The notes: generated by a model not told the origin, from the sequence alone. A stretch of 64,000 nt of DNA from Paenibacillus segetis (GCF_014639155.1 NZ_BMFT01000001.1:2604001-2668000); one strand, 5' to 3'. Shown: positions 7,997 to 17,001, counted from the first letter of the stretch. Program-made: numbers and translations.

Positions 7997-9319
7997 CTAA
8001 CCTTCATCTGACTTGCGTCTAGTGAACAACCGAATTGGCGTACCTTCAAAGTCGAATGCAGCCCGAACTTTATTCTCCAAATATCGTTCATAGGAAAAAT
8101 GCATCAACGAAGGGTCATTCACGAACACCACAATAGTCGGAGGTTTAACCGCAACTTGGGTCACATAGTTGATACGTAGACGACGTCCTTTGTCCGTAGG
8201 TGGTGGATTGATAGCAATCGCATCAGAGACAACATCGTTCAGAAGATGCGTCTGCACGCGTTTGGAGTGATGATCTGCCGCATGCTGAACGACCGGAAGA
8301 AGCTTATGAAGACGTTGCTTCGTTTTTGCTGACAAGAAAACAACCGGTGCGTAGGTCATAAACAAGAAGTGATCCCGGATCTTTTGTTCGAAATTTTGCA
8401 TCGTCTTGTCATCTTTCTCAACAACATCCCATTTATTAACTACAAATACAGAAGCCTTTCCTGCCTCATAGGCATATCCGGCGATATGCTTGTCTTGATC
8501 AATAATCCCTTCTTCTCCATTGATCAGCACTAGCACGACATCAGCGCGTTCAATCGCCTTCATTGCTCTCATAACACTATATTTCTCAGTTGTCTCATAC
8601 ACTTTCCCACGCTTACGCATACCCGCAGTATCAATCAGCACGTAACGTTGTCCATCTCTTTCAAACGGTGTATCAATCGCATCCCGCGTCGTTCCGGCGA
8701 CATCACTAACAATAACCCGTTCCTCACCAAGAATTGCGTTAACGAGCGATGATTTACCGACATTTGGACGACCGATGAGTGCAACACGAATAATATCTTC
8801 ATCGTACTCTTCATCAGTAAGCTCCGGTAGATTATCGGTAATAGCATCAAGTAAATCCCCGATTCCAGTACCATGGCTACCAGAAACACCAATAGGTTCC
8901 CCAAAGCCCAAATTAAAAAACTCATAAATATTATCAACACGGCCAAGGTTATCTACTTTATTTACGGACAGAATGATCGGTTTACCTGAACGGAACAAAA
9001 GATTTGCAACCTCTTCGTCCGATCCTGTCACCCCTGCCTTGGCATCACACATAAACACGATGACATCCGCTTCCTCGATTGCCAGCTCTGCTTGCATACG
9101 AATCGACTTCAGAATCGGCTCTTGATCATCCAGCTCAATACCACCGGTATCAATGATGCTGAAAGACTTACCATTCCAATCACCAATCCCATAAATCCGG
9201 TCCCGAGTTATCCCCGGTTTATCTTCAACTATAGCGAGTCGATCACCAATAATACGATTAAAGATCGTGGACTTACCCACGTTTGGTCTACCGACAATTG
9301 CCACTACGGGCCTTGCCAT
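7997..9319 (-). CDS. der: Ribosome biogenesis GTPase Der (EngA)
   Basis: 440 residues. Two tandem GTPase domains: first P-loop GRPNVGKST near residue 9 with NKVD further on, second P-loop GRPNVGKSS near residue 183 with NKWD, and a C-terminal KH-like domain ending in a basic tail. Der acts in 50S subunit assembly. ATG at 9319 is 7-8 bp after GGAGGA; a GTG two codons upstream is too close. The gene is 11 bp before plsY, giving a der-plsY-gpsA operon as in other Bacillales. Confidence 0.97.
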   Translation of the reverse strand: MARPVVAIVGRPNVGKSTIFNRIIGDRLAIVEDKPGITRDRIYGIGDWNGKSFSIIDTGGIELDDQEPILKSIRMQAELAIEEADVIVFMCDAKAGVTGSDEEVANLLFRSGKPIILSVNKVDNLGRVDNIYEFFNLGFGEPIGVSGSHGTGIGDLLDAITDNLPELTDEEYDEDIIRVALIGRPNVGKSSLVNAILGEERVIVSDVAGTTRDAIDTPFERDGQRYVLIDTAGMRKRGKVYETTEKYSVMRAMKAIERADVVLVLINGEEGIIDQDKHIAGYAYEAGKASVFVVNKWDVVEKDDKTMQNFEQKIRDHFLFMTYAPVVFLSAKTKQRLHKLLPVVQHAADHHSKRVQTHLLNDVVSDAIAINPPPTDKGRRLRINYVTQVAVKPPTIVVFVNDPSLMHFSYERYLENKVRAAFDFEGTPIRLFTRRKSDEG

Positions 9320-9450
9320 ACGCACTCCTCCTAAATGTTAAATTCTATATTAAGGCGATTATTTTAAAATAGCCAAGATACACGTTATTCATCATAGCAA
9401 AAAATGCTTTAAATGGCTAACATTTCGATTTCCTTATAATACCGCCCAAA

Positions 9451-9487
9451 ATAAAAACGGCGAACCACCTTCAAAGGAGGTCCGCCG
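9451..9487 (-). terminator. Rho-independent terminator after rpsA
   Basis: Minus-strand arms CGGCGGACCTCC and AGGTGGTTCGCCG with a short loop and TTTTT. It separates rpsA from the der operon. Confidence 0.9.
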
Positions 9488-9512
9488 ATTATTATGCCTG
9501 CTTAAATCCCGC

Positions 9513-10754
9513 TTACTTCCATTGACTCAGCTTGTCGCCGAATCTTTCTCCAAGCGTAATGCTAAGTCCTTCATTGCTGAGAGAGACGTTCGGGTTGTTA
9601 CCCAAATCTTCTTTTCTCACACTGCTACCTCTAGAAGGTTTGTCACCTCTAGGAGAAGGAGCAGCTTGTGCAGGAGCTTCCTCAGTTTCCTTAATGCTTA
9701 GGCTTACACGTTTCTCAGCTGGATTTACATCCAGAACTTTAACTTGAACGGTTTGTCCTTCTTTCAACACTTCATGAGGAGTGCCGATATGTTTATGAGA
9801 AATTTGAGAAATATGAACGAGTCCTTCAACACCTGGTGCGATTTCTACGAATGCGCCAAATGCGACTAGACGTCTTACTTCACCACTAACGATATCGCCA
9901 GTTTTGAACTGCTCAGTAGCTGTTTCCCAAGGACCAGGAGCTGCTGCCTTAATGCTAAGGCTGATTTTCCCTTTTTCAGGATCAACTTTAAGCACTTTCA
10001 CTGTTACTTTATCGCCTTCGGAGAGTACATCTGCTGGTTTCTCAACATGACTCCAAGCGATTTCAGATACGTGAACTAGGCCATCTACGCCACCTACGTC
10101 AACAAATGCTCCAAATTGAGTCAAACGTTGAACAGTACCTTCAAGTACTTGACCTTCTTTAAGTTCTGCCATGATTTTGAGTTTGTTGGATTCGAACTCT
10201 TCATCCAGAACATCCTTAGCGGACAAGATTACTTTGTTGTTCTCACGATCGATTTCCTTCACTTTTACGCGAAGTGTACGTCCTTTGTAGTCGCTGAAAT
10301 CTTCAACGAAATGACGCTCAACCATCGATGCAGGAATGAAACCACGAATACCTACGTCAGCAACGATCCCGCCTTTAACGACGTCAGCAACGACAACTTC
10401 AAAAGTTTCTTTGCTGTCAAAACGTTGTTGCAATTCATCCCAAGCGTTCTCGCCATCGATTGCACGTTTGGAAAGAACAAGACGCTCTTTCTCATCGTCG
10501 ATGCTAACAACCTTAGTTTCAACTTCTTGGCCCACTTCAACAGCATCCGAAGCGCTGTCCAAATGAACAGAGGACAATTCGCGAATAGGAATAACGCCGT
10601 CATATTTATATCCAATGCTTACATAAGCTTGGTTATCCTCGATTTTGACGATCGTTCCTTTGACGGTATCCCCTTTTTTCAAAGATACGATTTGTTCCAA
10701 CTCATCTTGACTTACCGTTTCAACGGCTTCTTGATTCTTTATTTCTTCCGACAT
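9513..10754 (-). CDS. rpsA: S1-domain RNA-binding protein, 30S ribosomal protein S1 homologue
   Basis: 413 residues with four S1 domains at roughly 25-95, 110-178, 196-263 and 281-350; the last two carry the typical FGAFVDV/FGAFVEI and GLVH(V/I)S repeats. Proteobacterial S1 has six, so this is the shorter Firmicutes form (YpfD in B. subtilis). The C-terminal 60 residues are low complexity (AQAAPSPRGDKPSRGSS). Start ATG at 10754 follows GGAGGG. It lies downstream of cmk-plsC with a 130-bp gap and may have its own promoter. A long open frame on the opposite strand is a shadow. Confidence 0.93.
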   Translation of the reverse strand: MSEEIKNQEAVETVSQDELEQIVSLKKGDTVKGTIVKIEDNQAYVSIGYKYDGVIPIRELSSVHLDSASDAVEVGQEVETKVVSIDDEKERLVLSKRAIDGENAWDELQQRFDSKETFEVVVADVVKGGIVADVGIRGFIPASMVERHFVEDFSDYKGRTLRVKVKEIDRENNKVILSAKDVLDEEFESNKLKIMAELKEGQVLEGTVQRLTQFGAFVDVGGVDGLVHVSEIAWSHVEKPADVLSEGDKVTVKVLKVDPEKGKISLSIKAAAPGPWETATEQFKTGDIVSGEVRRLVAFGAFVEIAPGVEGLVHISQISHKHIGTPHEVLKEGQTVQVKVLDVNPAEKRVSLSIKETEEAPAQAAPSPRGDKPSRGSSVRKEDLGNNPNVSLSNEGLSITLGERFGDKLSQWK

Positions 10755-10883
10755 GTCATTACCCTCCTAAATTCAAAAAACACCATTTATTTAAACCCGC
10801 TCTTAGCGAAGTTCAAAACTACTCTAGTTGTAGCGTTCCATTTTTTCCCGACCTTCATGCATAGGAATAACATCGTTAATACT

Positions 10884-11468
10884 CTATTGCAATAATGAGC
10901 CTTGAGCTTTTAGCTCGGCAATTCGGGACATAATCTCATGGGTAGCCAGATCTACCGAATCCTGCGTAGGATTCTCTTTGAACGGAGTCAAATCGACCGG
11001 TTTACCGTAGATTACTCTAACTTTGCGAAATAATTTATAATTCCCAATGATTGCTACAGGTATTACGACGGCATCCGTACGCAGCGCAAAACTCGCAGCG
11101 CCTTTCTTACCTGCTCCTTCATCGTTCCGGCTTCCTTCAGGGAAGATCCCCATGACTTTGCCACTACGAAGGATATTAAGCGAAATCTTAATGGACTCCT
11201 TACTAACGCCTCCCCGTTTTACAGGAAAAGCTCCCAACTGCGTGATCAGCCAGCCGAATCCAAACACATCAAACAGTTCTTTTTTTGCCATAAAATGCAC
11301 TTTACGATCAAGTAGTATTCCGATCGTCGGCGGATCAAAGAGACTAATATGATTGGATGTAAGAAGTACCCCACCCTCTTTAGGGATGTTCTCTAAACCA
11401 CTTGGTTCGAGACGAAATAAAATTTTGTAAATAATTCGAAGTAAACTGCGGCAAACATTATAAATCAT
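10884..11468 (-). CDS. plsC: 1-acyl-sn-glycerol-3-phosphate acyltransferase
   Basis: 194 residues. Carries the acyltransferase HX4D motif (NHISLFDPP) near residue 40, the substrate motif IFPEGSRN near residue 112 and VVIPVAI near residue 134. It acylates lysophosphatidic acid to phosphatidic acid, the step after PlsY. The start overlaps the cmk stop by 4 bp (ATGA type), so cmk and plsC are translationally coupled. No membrane-spanning segment beyond a hydrophobic N-terminal helix. Confidence 0.93.
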   Translation of the reverse strand: MIYNVCRSLLRIIYKILFRLEPSGLENIPKEGGVLLTSNHISLFDPPTIGILLDRKVHFMAKKELFDVFGFGWLITQLGAFPVKRGGVSKESIKISLNILRSGKVMGIFPEGSRNDEGAGKKGAASFALRTDAVVIPVAIIGNYKLFRKVRVIYGKPVDLTPFKENPTQDSVDLATHEIMSRIAELKAQGSLLQ

Positions 11469-12172
11469 GCTTTGCTCTCCATCCCATGAATCTTACAGTA
11501 GGATACGATGGTTTCAACAACTTCTTCAATACTCATAAAAGTCGTATCCAACAAAGTCGCATCTTCAGCCTGACGAAGCGGTGAAATCTCCCGTTCCTGA
11601 TCGAGGCGGTCTCGCTCGGCGATATCCGCTTCCAATTGTTTCAGCGAAATCTCACCTTGTTCCTTCATTTCCTTGTATCTACGACTCGCCCGTTCTTCTA
11701 CTGTTGCCGTCATAAAAACTTTGACTTCGGCATCAGGAAGAACTGTCGTTCCGATATCGCGTCCATCCATTACGACGCCTTTGCGCAAAGCCATTTGCCG
11801 CTGCAGAGAGACAAGCCTGCCTCGCAGCCCCTCGATTTGCGCATATCGGGATACCTTGGCATTAACGGCAAGAGAACGAATTTGCTCTGTAACATCTTGC
11901 CCATTAACCAGCACCTGTTGCCCAAGCTCTCCGGGTATTAATTCAATAACCAGATCTTTCACCGTTTGAAGCACTAGTTCTTCTTCCTCCGGTTCAATGC
12001 CAAGACTTTGGAAATACCAGGTTGCTGCTCTGTACATTGCACCGGTATCGACATAGATGTAAGATAATCTACCTGCAACCATCCGGGCAATTGTACTTTT
12101 GCCTGCCCCAGCAGGTCCGTCAATCGCGATGTTTATTTTGCCACTTGATGATGACGACGTTTCACTTGCCAA
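11465..12172 (-). CDS. cmk: Cytidylate kinase
   Basis: 235 residues. Phosphorylates CMP and dCMP with ATP. P-loop GPAGAGKST lies near residue 18; VDTGAMYRA and the MDGRDIGT motif that binds the pyrimidine are present; the lid carries ERASRRYKE. Start TTG at 12172 is set by GGAGGA about 9 bp upstream; an ATG in between is out of frame. A serine-rich tail (ETSSSSSGK) precedes the fold. Followed by plsC with overlapping codons. Confidence 0.95.
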   Translation of the reverse strand: MASETSSSSSGKINIAIDGPAGAGKSTIARMVAGRLSYIYVDTGAMYRAATWYFQSLGIEPEEEELVLQTVKDLVIELIPGELGQQVLVNGQDVTEQIRSLAVNAKVSRYAQIEGLRGRLVSLQRQMALRKGVVMDGRDIGTTVLPDAEVKVFMTATVEERASRRYKEMKEQGEISLKQLEADIAERDRLDQEREISPLRQAEDATLLDTTFMSIEEVVETIVSYCKIHGMESKA

Positions 12173-12202
12173 CGGGGCATTCCTCCTCAGACACTATCTC
12201 AA

Positions 12203-12224
12203 GAAAAAAGCAGGCTTTGCCTGC
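12203..12224 (-). terminator. Rho-independent terminator upstream of cmk
   Basis: Minus-strand GCAGGC, TTT-type loop, GCCTGC and a run of six T. It lies between the DUF5359 gene and cmk, so cmk must start from its own promoter in the remaining 30 bp or by read-through. Confidence 0.75.
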
Positions 12225-12300
12225 GACGTAAAAATTATACCACACATACTATGGGGATGCAAAAACGATCCACTATAAATAACCTATTAGATGTTCTTTT

Positions 12301-12510
12301 TTAACGTCTTATCGATTTATGTATCGGAACACCCTCGTACTTATCAGCAGAGGAGATGATCTTTCGCAATTCCGGTATACGCAAAGCTCCCTGGAAGAGA
12401 CATAAACCAATTAACAATATAATAACAGCCCGCTTAAGCCAAGGTTCAACGATCTCACAAAAACTTAGAAATAGTTCAATATAGCTTTCATCTTCCTTGT
12501 TCTCCAGCAC
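12301..12510 (-). CDS. YpfB-like small membrane protein (DUF5359 type)
   Basis: 69 residues. Acidic N-terminus, then one hydrophobic helix (WLKRAVIILLIGLCLFQGA, about 24-42), then a polar tail. GTG start at 12510 follows AAGGGGATAAA. Position between cmk and the PilZ gene equals that of ypfB in B. subtilis, a family I know as DUF5359; function unknown. Identification relies on size, topology and synteny. Confidence 0.7.
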   Translation of the reverse strand: MLENKEDESYIELFLSFCEIVEPWLKRAVIILLIGLCLFQGALRIPELRKIISSADKYEGVPIHKSIRR

Positions 12511-12588
12511 GACTTTATCCCCTTTTTTTCCTTGAATAAATCTAGCTTATCCAATTCCAATAAAGAGAATCCGGTCTAATCAAATCTA

Positions 12589-13242
12589 TTATCGATTTTT
12601 AAAATCAAACTGACGCTCGAAAGAAAAACGAATCAACTTTTGGCGCTCTAAATTAGATATGTTGAGAAATTTAGTCATCGTAATCCAGCGTCCAGACTCC
12701 AGTTTTTTCGTTCTTACAACCTCAGCCTCAAATGGTACATGCTCGATTGATCCATTTTTGTACGGGACGAGCAACCAACATTCCAATACATCTCCTGAAG
12801 TCAAATTATAATTGTCGTCACTAAGAAAGGAGACACCGCCCCCTCCAACATCATCCGTATAGGTCACGAATCTGGTATTATCCTTTAATTTAACTGCAAT
12901 TTCTAACTCAGCGATCACCCGAAGAAAATCACGTCTTTGGATCTTTGTAATTGACTCCACAGGAGGCTTGTGAATCCGGATCAGTTGTACCACATCACTC
13001 ACAAATCCCAGCACATATGTATTGAAATAGTTTTTAATTCCACCCTCAGTTAAGAAATAAAGTGATAGCTCGTCCCCCCCATGTAATCTCTTGATGCGTC
13101 CACTTACGGTTTCAATCGGAACCTCGATTAGAAAAGATTCTTCTTCCACATCAGCTATTCGCGATTTGCATTCTTTGTTTGTTTCATCTTTGTCTGCTGA
13201 TGCTACTTGCAAGTACACAAAATCATTTACTTTAGGAAACAA
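12589..13242 (-). CDS. motI: PilZ-domain c-di-GMP receptor, flagellar brake (MotI/YpfA-like)
   Basis: 217 residues. N-terminal YcgR-type barrel (about 1-95) followed by a PilZ domain with the c-di-GMP motif QRRDFLR near residue 103 and DVGGGGVSF near residue 131, which stands for the usual D/N-x-S-x-x-G with glycine in place of serine. In B. subtilis MotI binds c-di-GMP and disengages MotA to slow the flagellum. TTG at 13242 with GGGGGAAC upstream is the likely start. Same neighbourhood (ypfB, ypeB) as in B. subtilis supports the assignment. Confidence 0.85.
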   Translation of the reverse strand: MFPKVNDFVYLQVASADKDETNKECKSRIADVEEESFLIEVPIETVSGRIKRLHGGDELSLYFLTEGGIKNYFNTYVLGFVSDVVQLIRIHKPPVESITKIQRRDFLRVIAELEIAVKLKDNTRFVTYTDDVGGGGVSFLSDDNYNLTSGDVLECWLLVPYKNGSIEHVPFEAEVVRTKKLESGRWITMTKFLNISNLERQKLIRFSFERQFDFKNR

Positions 13243-13331
13243 GTTCCCCCACCCGCCTCCATCATTTATAGAACTACACTACTCACGATTATAGCACGAG
13301 CTGAAGTACAGAGAGTGTAAAAAAATATATA

Positions 13332-13369
13332 ATAAAAAGAGAATGCTCCACATTTTCAGAGCATCCTCT
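13332..13369 (-). terminator. Rho-independent terminator after ypeB
   Basis: Minus-strand AGAGGATGCTC and GAGCATTCTCT arms with a 10-nt loop, then TTTTTATT. Just downstream of the ypeB stop. Confidence 0.85.
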
Positions 13370-13390
13370 TACACTTAGCAATCAAAAAAG

Positions 13391-14752
13391 TTAGGATTTG
13401 GAACTTTTGATTTCTTCTACCGTCTCCTCATTTCCGTTGTCTGCATTAATAAATATTCGGTACGCTGAACCATTCACTTTACCACCAAATTCATAGGTCA
13501 AGACTTTCTCAGATAACTCGTTTTGAATGATCGCCAAACGGTTGTAGTCCTCTTTATACTCTGAATTCAGAAATTTTCTCGCTTGTTCAAGAGTAAGCTT
13601 AGGTGTCGGTTTGGTCGATTTCGCTGATATCTTATCACTCTCGTGCTCATACACATAATCACTTGCTTGCATACCAGTCACTTCTCCGTTGTCTAGAGCA
13701 ACGCGAAGCGTAATTTTTTCAGGGTACACGAGCACTTCTCCTGCCTTACTCACACAAGTAAAGTTCCCCAAATCATCAAACTCGTCATAGGACACTGGCG
13801 TAAGATCAGGATAACCTTTACTCTTCAAGAATTCTTCAGCCCGTGCTTTGGCATCATCATAGGAAATCGATTTTTTTCCTAGTTGACGATCATAATAGTA
13901 GGAAATTAAGTGTCCCCCATTACGTGTGTATGTCAGGTTCATCATTTCTCCATCTTTTTTGGTCTTCACCTTTGCACTGTATGAAGCCCATTCAGTTCCA
14001 CGACCGTTCTCCGTCACTTCGACAGCAGCCGTGTTCTTTGCCCCAACAAACTTGGCAGCTTTAGCTTTTATATCTTCCACCGTAGTGGGTTTATCACCAA
14101 GCTTTTTAACGGATCGCTTACTGTAGATGCTGGAAACTGAGGGACCCCAATCAAGCTCAGGATATTCTCCAACTTTTTTGTCCACCGTCTTAAATCCGTC
14201 GATGATGGTATTATCCTGTGGTTCTTTTTGCATTGCCAATGCAGTTTCTACGTCCATCCACCGTAATCTGTTCGAAATGACCTTATCCTGAACGCCTTGC
14301 AAATCTTTAGAGATTTGCGCCGAGTTCTTATAAAGCTCTTTCAGGTTTTTTAGTTCGCCATCACTCAAAGGTTGCTTCGTTAAGTCGCGAACCGCCGTTT
14401 GATATGAAAACTTAGATATCCGAGACAATAACTCCTCTGTTTTGTTAAATGGTAGCAATGTCAACGGTAATTGATTAATTTCATTTTGTGCTTCACTTGT
14501 TAGCCTCCAAACATTAACCAATCCTTTTCTTTGTGAACCGGTTGATGCGGAATGCAGCGCCAATGTGTTTCCAAGTTCCCCATGCAACTTATCTACATGG
14601 AAAGACAAATCATGAAAAGCCCTCTGATATTGATTTTCGGCTTTAATCAATATGGAGTTCTTCTCTTGGTTCTCTTGATAGCCCCATACCACCGAGCCAA
14701 TCAACAAAAGAGTTACTATGGGAAATAATACAGCACTTAATCGTTTATACAT
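13391..14752 (-). CDS. ypeB: Germination protein YpeB
   Basis: 453 residues. N-terminal signal/anchor helix (about 6-24), a helical region, and C-terminal PepSY-like repeats (DAKARAEEFLKSKGY near 315; LTLEQARKFLNSEY near 390). YpeB is made in the forespore and is needed to localise and stabilise the cortex-lytic enzyme SleB. In B. subtilis sleB is directly upstream; here the upstream genes are a 49-aa protein and prsW, so sleB is missing from this locus. Ribosome binding site AAAGGAG precedes the ATG and can be covered by a 9-bp stem (14767-14808). Confidence 0.93.
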   Translation of the reverse strand: MYKRLSAVLFPIVTLLLIGSVVWGYQENQEKNSILIKAENQYQRAFHDLSFHVDKLHGELGNTLALHSASTGSQRKGLVNVWRLTSEAQNEINQLPLTLLPFNKTEELLSRISKFSYQTAVRDLTKQPLSDGELKNLKELYKNSAQISKDLQGVQDKVISNRLRWMDVETALAMQKEPQDNTIIDGFKTVDKKVGEYPELDWGPSVSSIYSKRSVKKLGDKPTTVEDIKAKAAKFVGAKNTAAVEVTENGRGTEWASYSAKVKTKKDGEMMNLTYTRNGGHLISYYYDRQLGKKSISYDDAKARAEEFLKSKGYPDLTPVSYDEFDDLGNFTCVSKAGEVLVYPEKITLRVALDNGEVTGMQASDYVYEHESDKISAKSTKPTPKLTLEQARKFLNSEYKEDYNRLAIIQNELSEKVLTYEFGGKVNGSAYRIFINADNGNEETVEEIKSSKS

Positions 14753-14766
14753 CTTTATAGTGCACT

Positions 14767-14808
14767 CCTTTCTTCAACTAATTGAGGTTAGTTTGACAAG
14801 AAGAAAGG
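14767..14808 (-). promoter_or_regulatory. Hairpin that can mask the ypeB ribosome binding site
   Basis: On the minus strand CCTTTCTTC (14800-14808) is perfectly complementary to GAAGAAAGG (14767-14775), which contains most of the ypeB Shine-Dalgarno. Inside, AACTAA and TTAGTT form a second 6-bp stem around the loop CCTCAA. There is no T-run, so it is not a terminator. Role as translational control is inferred from position only. Confidence 0.45.
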
Positions 14809-14848
14809 GGCTTTATTCATGACAATAAATTTTATGTAAATTTATAAA

Positions 14849-14998
14849 TTAGAGCGCCTCCATTTCCTCTATGAGGAAATGCACATGATCACATACGCAT
14901 TGCTTGAATCCTGTTTGAATTTGTCCTCGCTCCTTTGTACCTCGAAGTACAAAACGTTCGCCGCAGGACTTGCATGTGATTTTCACCTTCACTCGCAC
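14849..14998 (-). CDS. 49-aa four-cysteine protein, unidentified
   Basis: Read directly from the sequence. GTG start at 14998 with GGAGGGGGG about 10 bp upstream, or a second GTG two codons later. The product is basic at the N-terminus and acidic at the end; it holds KITCKSCGERF (CxxC at 9 and 12) and KQCVCDHVH (CxC at 34 and 36), so it could bind one zinc ion as a mini zinc-ribbon. No transmembrane segment. It sits between prsW and ypeB, where B. subtilis has sleB. The frame is closed by TAA at 14849. I cannot name a family. Confidence 0.72.
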   Translation of the reverse strand: MRVKVKITCKSCGERFVLRGTKERGQIQTGFKQCVCDHVHFLIEEMEAL

Positions 14999-15079
14999 CA
15001 AAAAGGCACCCCCCTCCAGCTATATGGCTAACTTCTTGCCATAAATAACTAGAAACAGGATGCCCATTTTTCTGGAAAA

Positions 15080-15769
15080 TTAGTCTTGCCCACTTGCCCT
15101 CGTCAACCTAAACGGAGAGCGATTATTCGCACGATATATTTTACCAATACCGCCGTACCACAGAAATGCCATCAGTGGAATGATATACCAAATCCAATAT
15201 TGCGTAATATTACCTAGTATCCAATCATAGATTCCATGCCAAAATAACGGGAGCAATAAAGATAAGATCAAATACTTACGAGTGTTCCATTTACTAGAGA
15301 ACTTAGCACGGCCTAAATAATAGCCCATCATTACACCAAACATTGCATGTCCTGAGACGGGTAATAGTGCCCTGATGACCAGCGTACCAACAGAAACCTG
15401 ATGCGCCAGACCAAAAATGACGTTTTCTACCGTTGCAAATCCCAGCGAAATCGCCGTAGCATAAACTATTCCATCATAAGGCTCATCAAACTCTGTATGA
15501 TTATAAATCAAATGAAAAAGTACGAACCATTTCATAGCTTCTTCTACGCCTGCTGATATTGCAAAAGCTGTAACCAATGGACCATCACCCAGCCAAATCG
15601 TCAATCCACGTTGTATGATCATAACGGGAAGAACTATCAAAAATCCGAGGATGAACATCTTCACTACCATATGCAACGGTTCAGATTCATACTTGTCCTT
15701 AAGATAAAAATAAGTTAACAAGGCGATACCTGGGGCAACCGCTGCAATTCCAATCGAGAAAAAGAGCAA
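15080..15769 (-). CDS. prsW: PrsW-type intramembrane protease
   Basis: 229 residues, about seven to eight hydrophobic helices. Glutamic-type membrane protease motifs are seen: GVEEAMKWFVLFH (EExxK), GFATVENVIFG, and the histidines in GHAMFGVMMGYYLG and WHGIYDW. In B. subtilis PrsW makes the first cut in anti-sigma factor RsiW, releasing sigma-W; the substrate here is unknown and no rsiW is nearby. Location near ypeB is as in B. subtilis. A short polar C-terminal tail is present. Confidence 0.92.
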   Translation of the reverse strand: MLFFSIGIAAVAPGIALLTYFYLKDKYESEPLHMVVKMFILGFLIVLPVMIIQRGLTIWLGDGPLVTAFAISAGVEEAMKWFVLFHLIYNHTEFDEPYDGIVYATAISLGFATVENVIFGLAHQVSVGTLVIRALLPVSGHAMFGVMMGYYLGRAKFSSKWNTRKYLILSLLLPLFWHGIYDWILGNITQYWIWYIIPLMAFLWYGGIGKIYRANNRSPFRLTRASGQD

Positions 15770-15838
15770 CGGTTATCCCCCCTATCAACATCTCGCCGTT
15801 TCTTATCTCTACCAAAATAAATCAGACACTCAAAACAA

Positions 15839-16459
15839 TTAATCCTGACGTTTGAAGTGACTACAAATAACACCAATCGCGTTCTCTGCCATAACCAAAT
15901 CACCATACTCTTCAAGCATAGCTGGAGTAACCGAAGTCGCTTCCCCAAACTCAGCCAACACGGCGATCACTGCTGGATGCTTACCATCTTCCAGTTCCTC
16001 AGGCTCTAATTGAAGAACCCATTTCCGATTATATTTATACAATCTGCCGGCATCGGCAAGCATATGCTGCAGAACATGGGCCGCTTCAATCAGAATTTCA
16101 AAATCATCAAACGAATACAGAATCGTATCGCTTTGCTCCAACGTTACTTCCATCTCATAGACTTCTTCTGGCATTTCATCCTCGTAAGGAGATCCGCCCC
16201 CATGATGATGTTGATCGTATTTACCGCGCGTCACTATGACGACCATTCCTTGAGCAGGAAGCGCGAACACTTCTACAGCCAAAGGCCCCGTGGCATCAAA
16301 ACCCACCTCACTATAAGCCTGATCCATCATTTCGGTGAACAGGTCGTGGACTTTGGGGATTTCTTGCCACATGTCCTCTTTCTGAATACCGCGTTCGCTA
16401 AGATCGTCAAACGTGAGGAAAATCCGTATCTTGTCATTGCCTAGTCTTTCTATCTTCAT
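15839..16459 (-). CDS. mecA: MecA-family adaptor protein for ClpC
   Basis: 206 residues. N-terminal substrate-binding part starts MKIERLGNDKIRIFLTFDDLSERG, the MecA signature; a histidine-rich acidic linker (DQHHHGGGSPYED) is followed by the C-terminal ClpC-binding domain with YSFDDFEILIEAAHVL. MecA targets ComK and other proteins to ClpCP. B. subtilis has two, MecA and YpbH; the location next to prsW is that of YpbH (MecB), so by synteny this may be the YpbH orthologue. Strong GGAGGAGG ribosome binding site. Confidence 0.9.
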   Translation of the reverse strand: MKIERLGNDKIRIFLTFDDLSERGIQKEDMWQEIPKVHDLFTEMMDQAYSEVGFDATGPLAVEVFALPAQGMVVIVTRGKYDQHHHGGGSPYEDEMPEEVYEMEVTLEQSDTILYSFDDFEILIEAAHVLQHMLADAGRLYKYNRKWVLQLEPEELEDGKHPAVIAVLAEFGEATSVTPAMLEEYGDLVMAENAIGVICSHFKRQD

Positions 16460-16583
16460 ACAGGATCCTCCTCTCCAAGCCTTGTTATCACAGATTATGA
16501 AACCTGCTCTAATGTGTGCTGGAAATGGTTCTTTGTAATTATGTTATCACTTCTTTTCCGTAAATGCACGTAATAAAATAGAC

Positions 16584-16634
16584 AAAAAAAGAATCATTTT
16601 CCGCTCACAAATCCATGAGCAGAAAATGATTCTT
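16584..16634 (-). terminator. Strong Rho-independent terminator
   Basis: Minus-strand arms of about 19 bases (AGAATCATTTTC... pairing with ...GAAAATGATTCT) and seven T. It ends the Ser/His-rich membrane protein gene just upstream. Confidence 0.93.
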
Positions 16635-16647
16635 GATTTTGTAATTA

Positions 16648-17001
16648 TTACAAGCCAGGGATAGCTGTATTCGTTTCTTTTAATATCCCTTCAACCTCAC
16701 TGCGAACTTCTGGATTGCCTTTGATAAATTCCATGATTTGTTTCAGAGTATGTTCCTTCGAATGACTCGCATCGTTCGTGGAATGACAACTGGGATGCAC
16801 CTGGGTGCCTGAGGACCCTTTAGAACCCGAATGTGACGACGAATGCTCATGCTTGTCACTGGAATGTTGCGAATTCATACTCGACCAATTCATCATGGAT
16901 CCAGCATCCATAGCGGCGGATAATAATCCTTTGTTTTTGCGAGCCCAAGCAGTAGCTACAGCCCCGAAGAGAACTCCGCATAAAAATGAGGAAGATTTCA
17001 T
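16648..17001 (-). CDS. Hypothetical Ser/His-rich membrane-anchored protein
   Basis: 117 residues. Hydrophobic N-terminal segment (about 5-20, SFLCGVLFGAVATAWA) followed by a low-complexity middle rich in serine, histidine and lysine (HSSDKHEHSSSHSGSKGSSG) and a helical C-terminus (LKQIMEFIKGNPEVRSEVEG). The N-terminus recalls YtxH-type stress proteins, but I cannot confirm a family. The histidines could bind metal. Monocistronic: good AAGGAGG site and its own terminator. Confidence 0.7.
   Translation of the reverse strand: MKSSSFLCGVLFGAVATAWARKNKGLLSAAMDAGSMMNWSSMNSQHSSDKHEHSSSHSGSKGSSGTQVHPSCHSTNDASHSKEHTLKQIMEFIKGNPEVRSEVEGILKETNTAIPGL

Noticed and set aside
10116..10895. 259-codon plus-strand frame opposite rpsA
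   Set aside because: Phenylalanine/asparagine-rich antisense of a conserved gene; no ribosome binding site and no family resemblance.
12203..12224. Same GCAGGC/GCCTGC terminator stem at 854-876 and 12203-12224 as a repeat family
   Set aside because: Six-base stems with a T-run are common terminator forms; two copies do not make a family.
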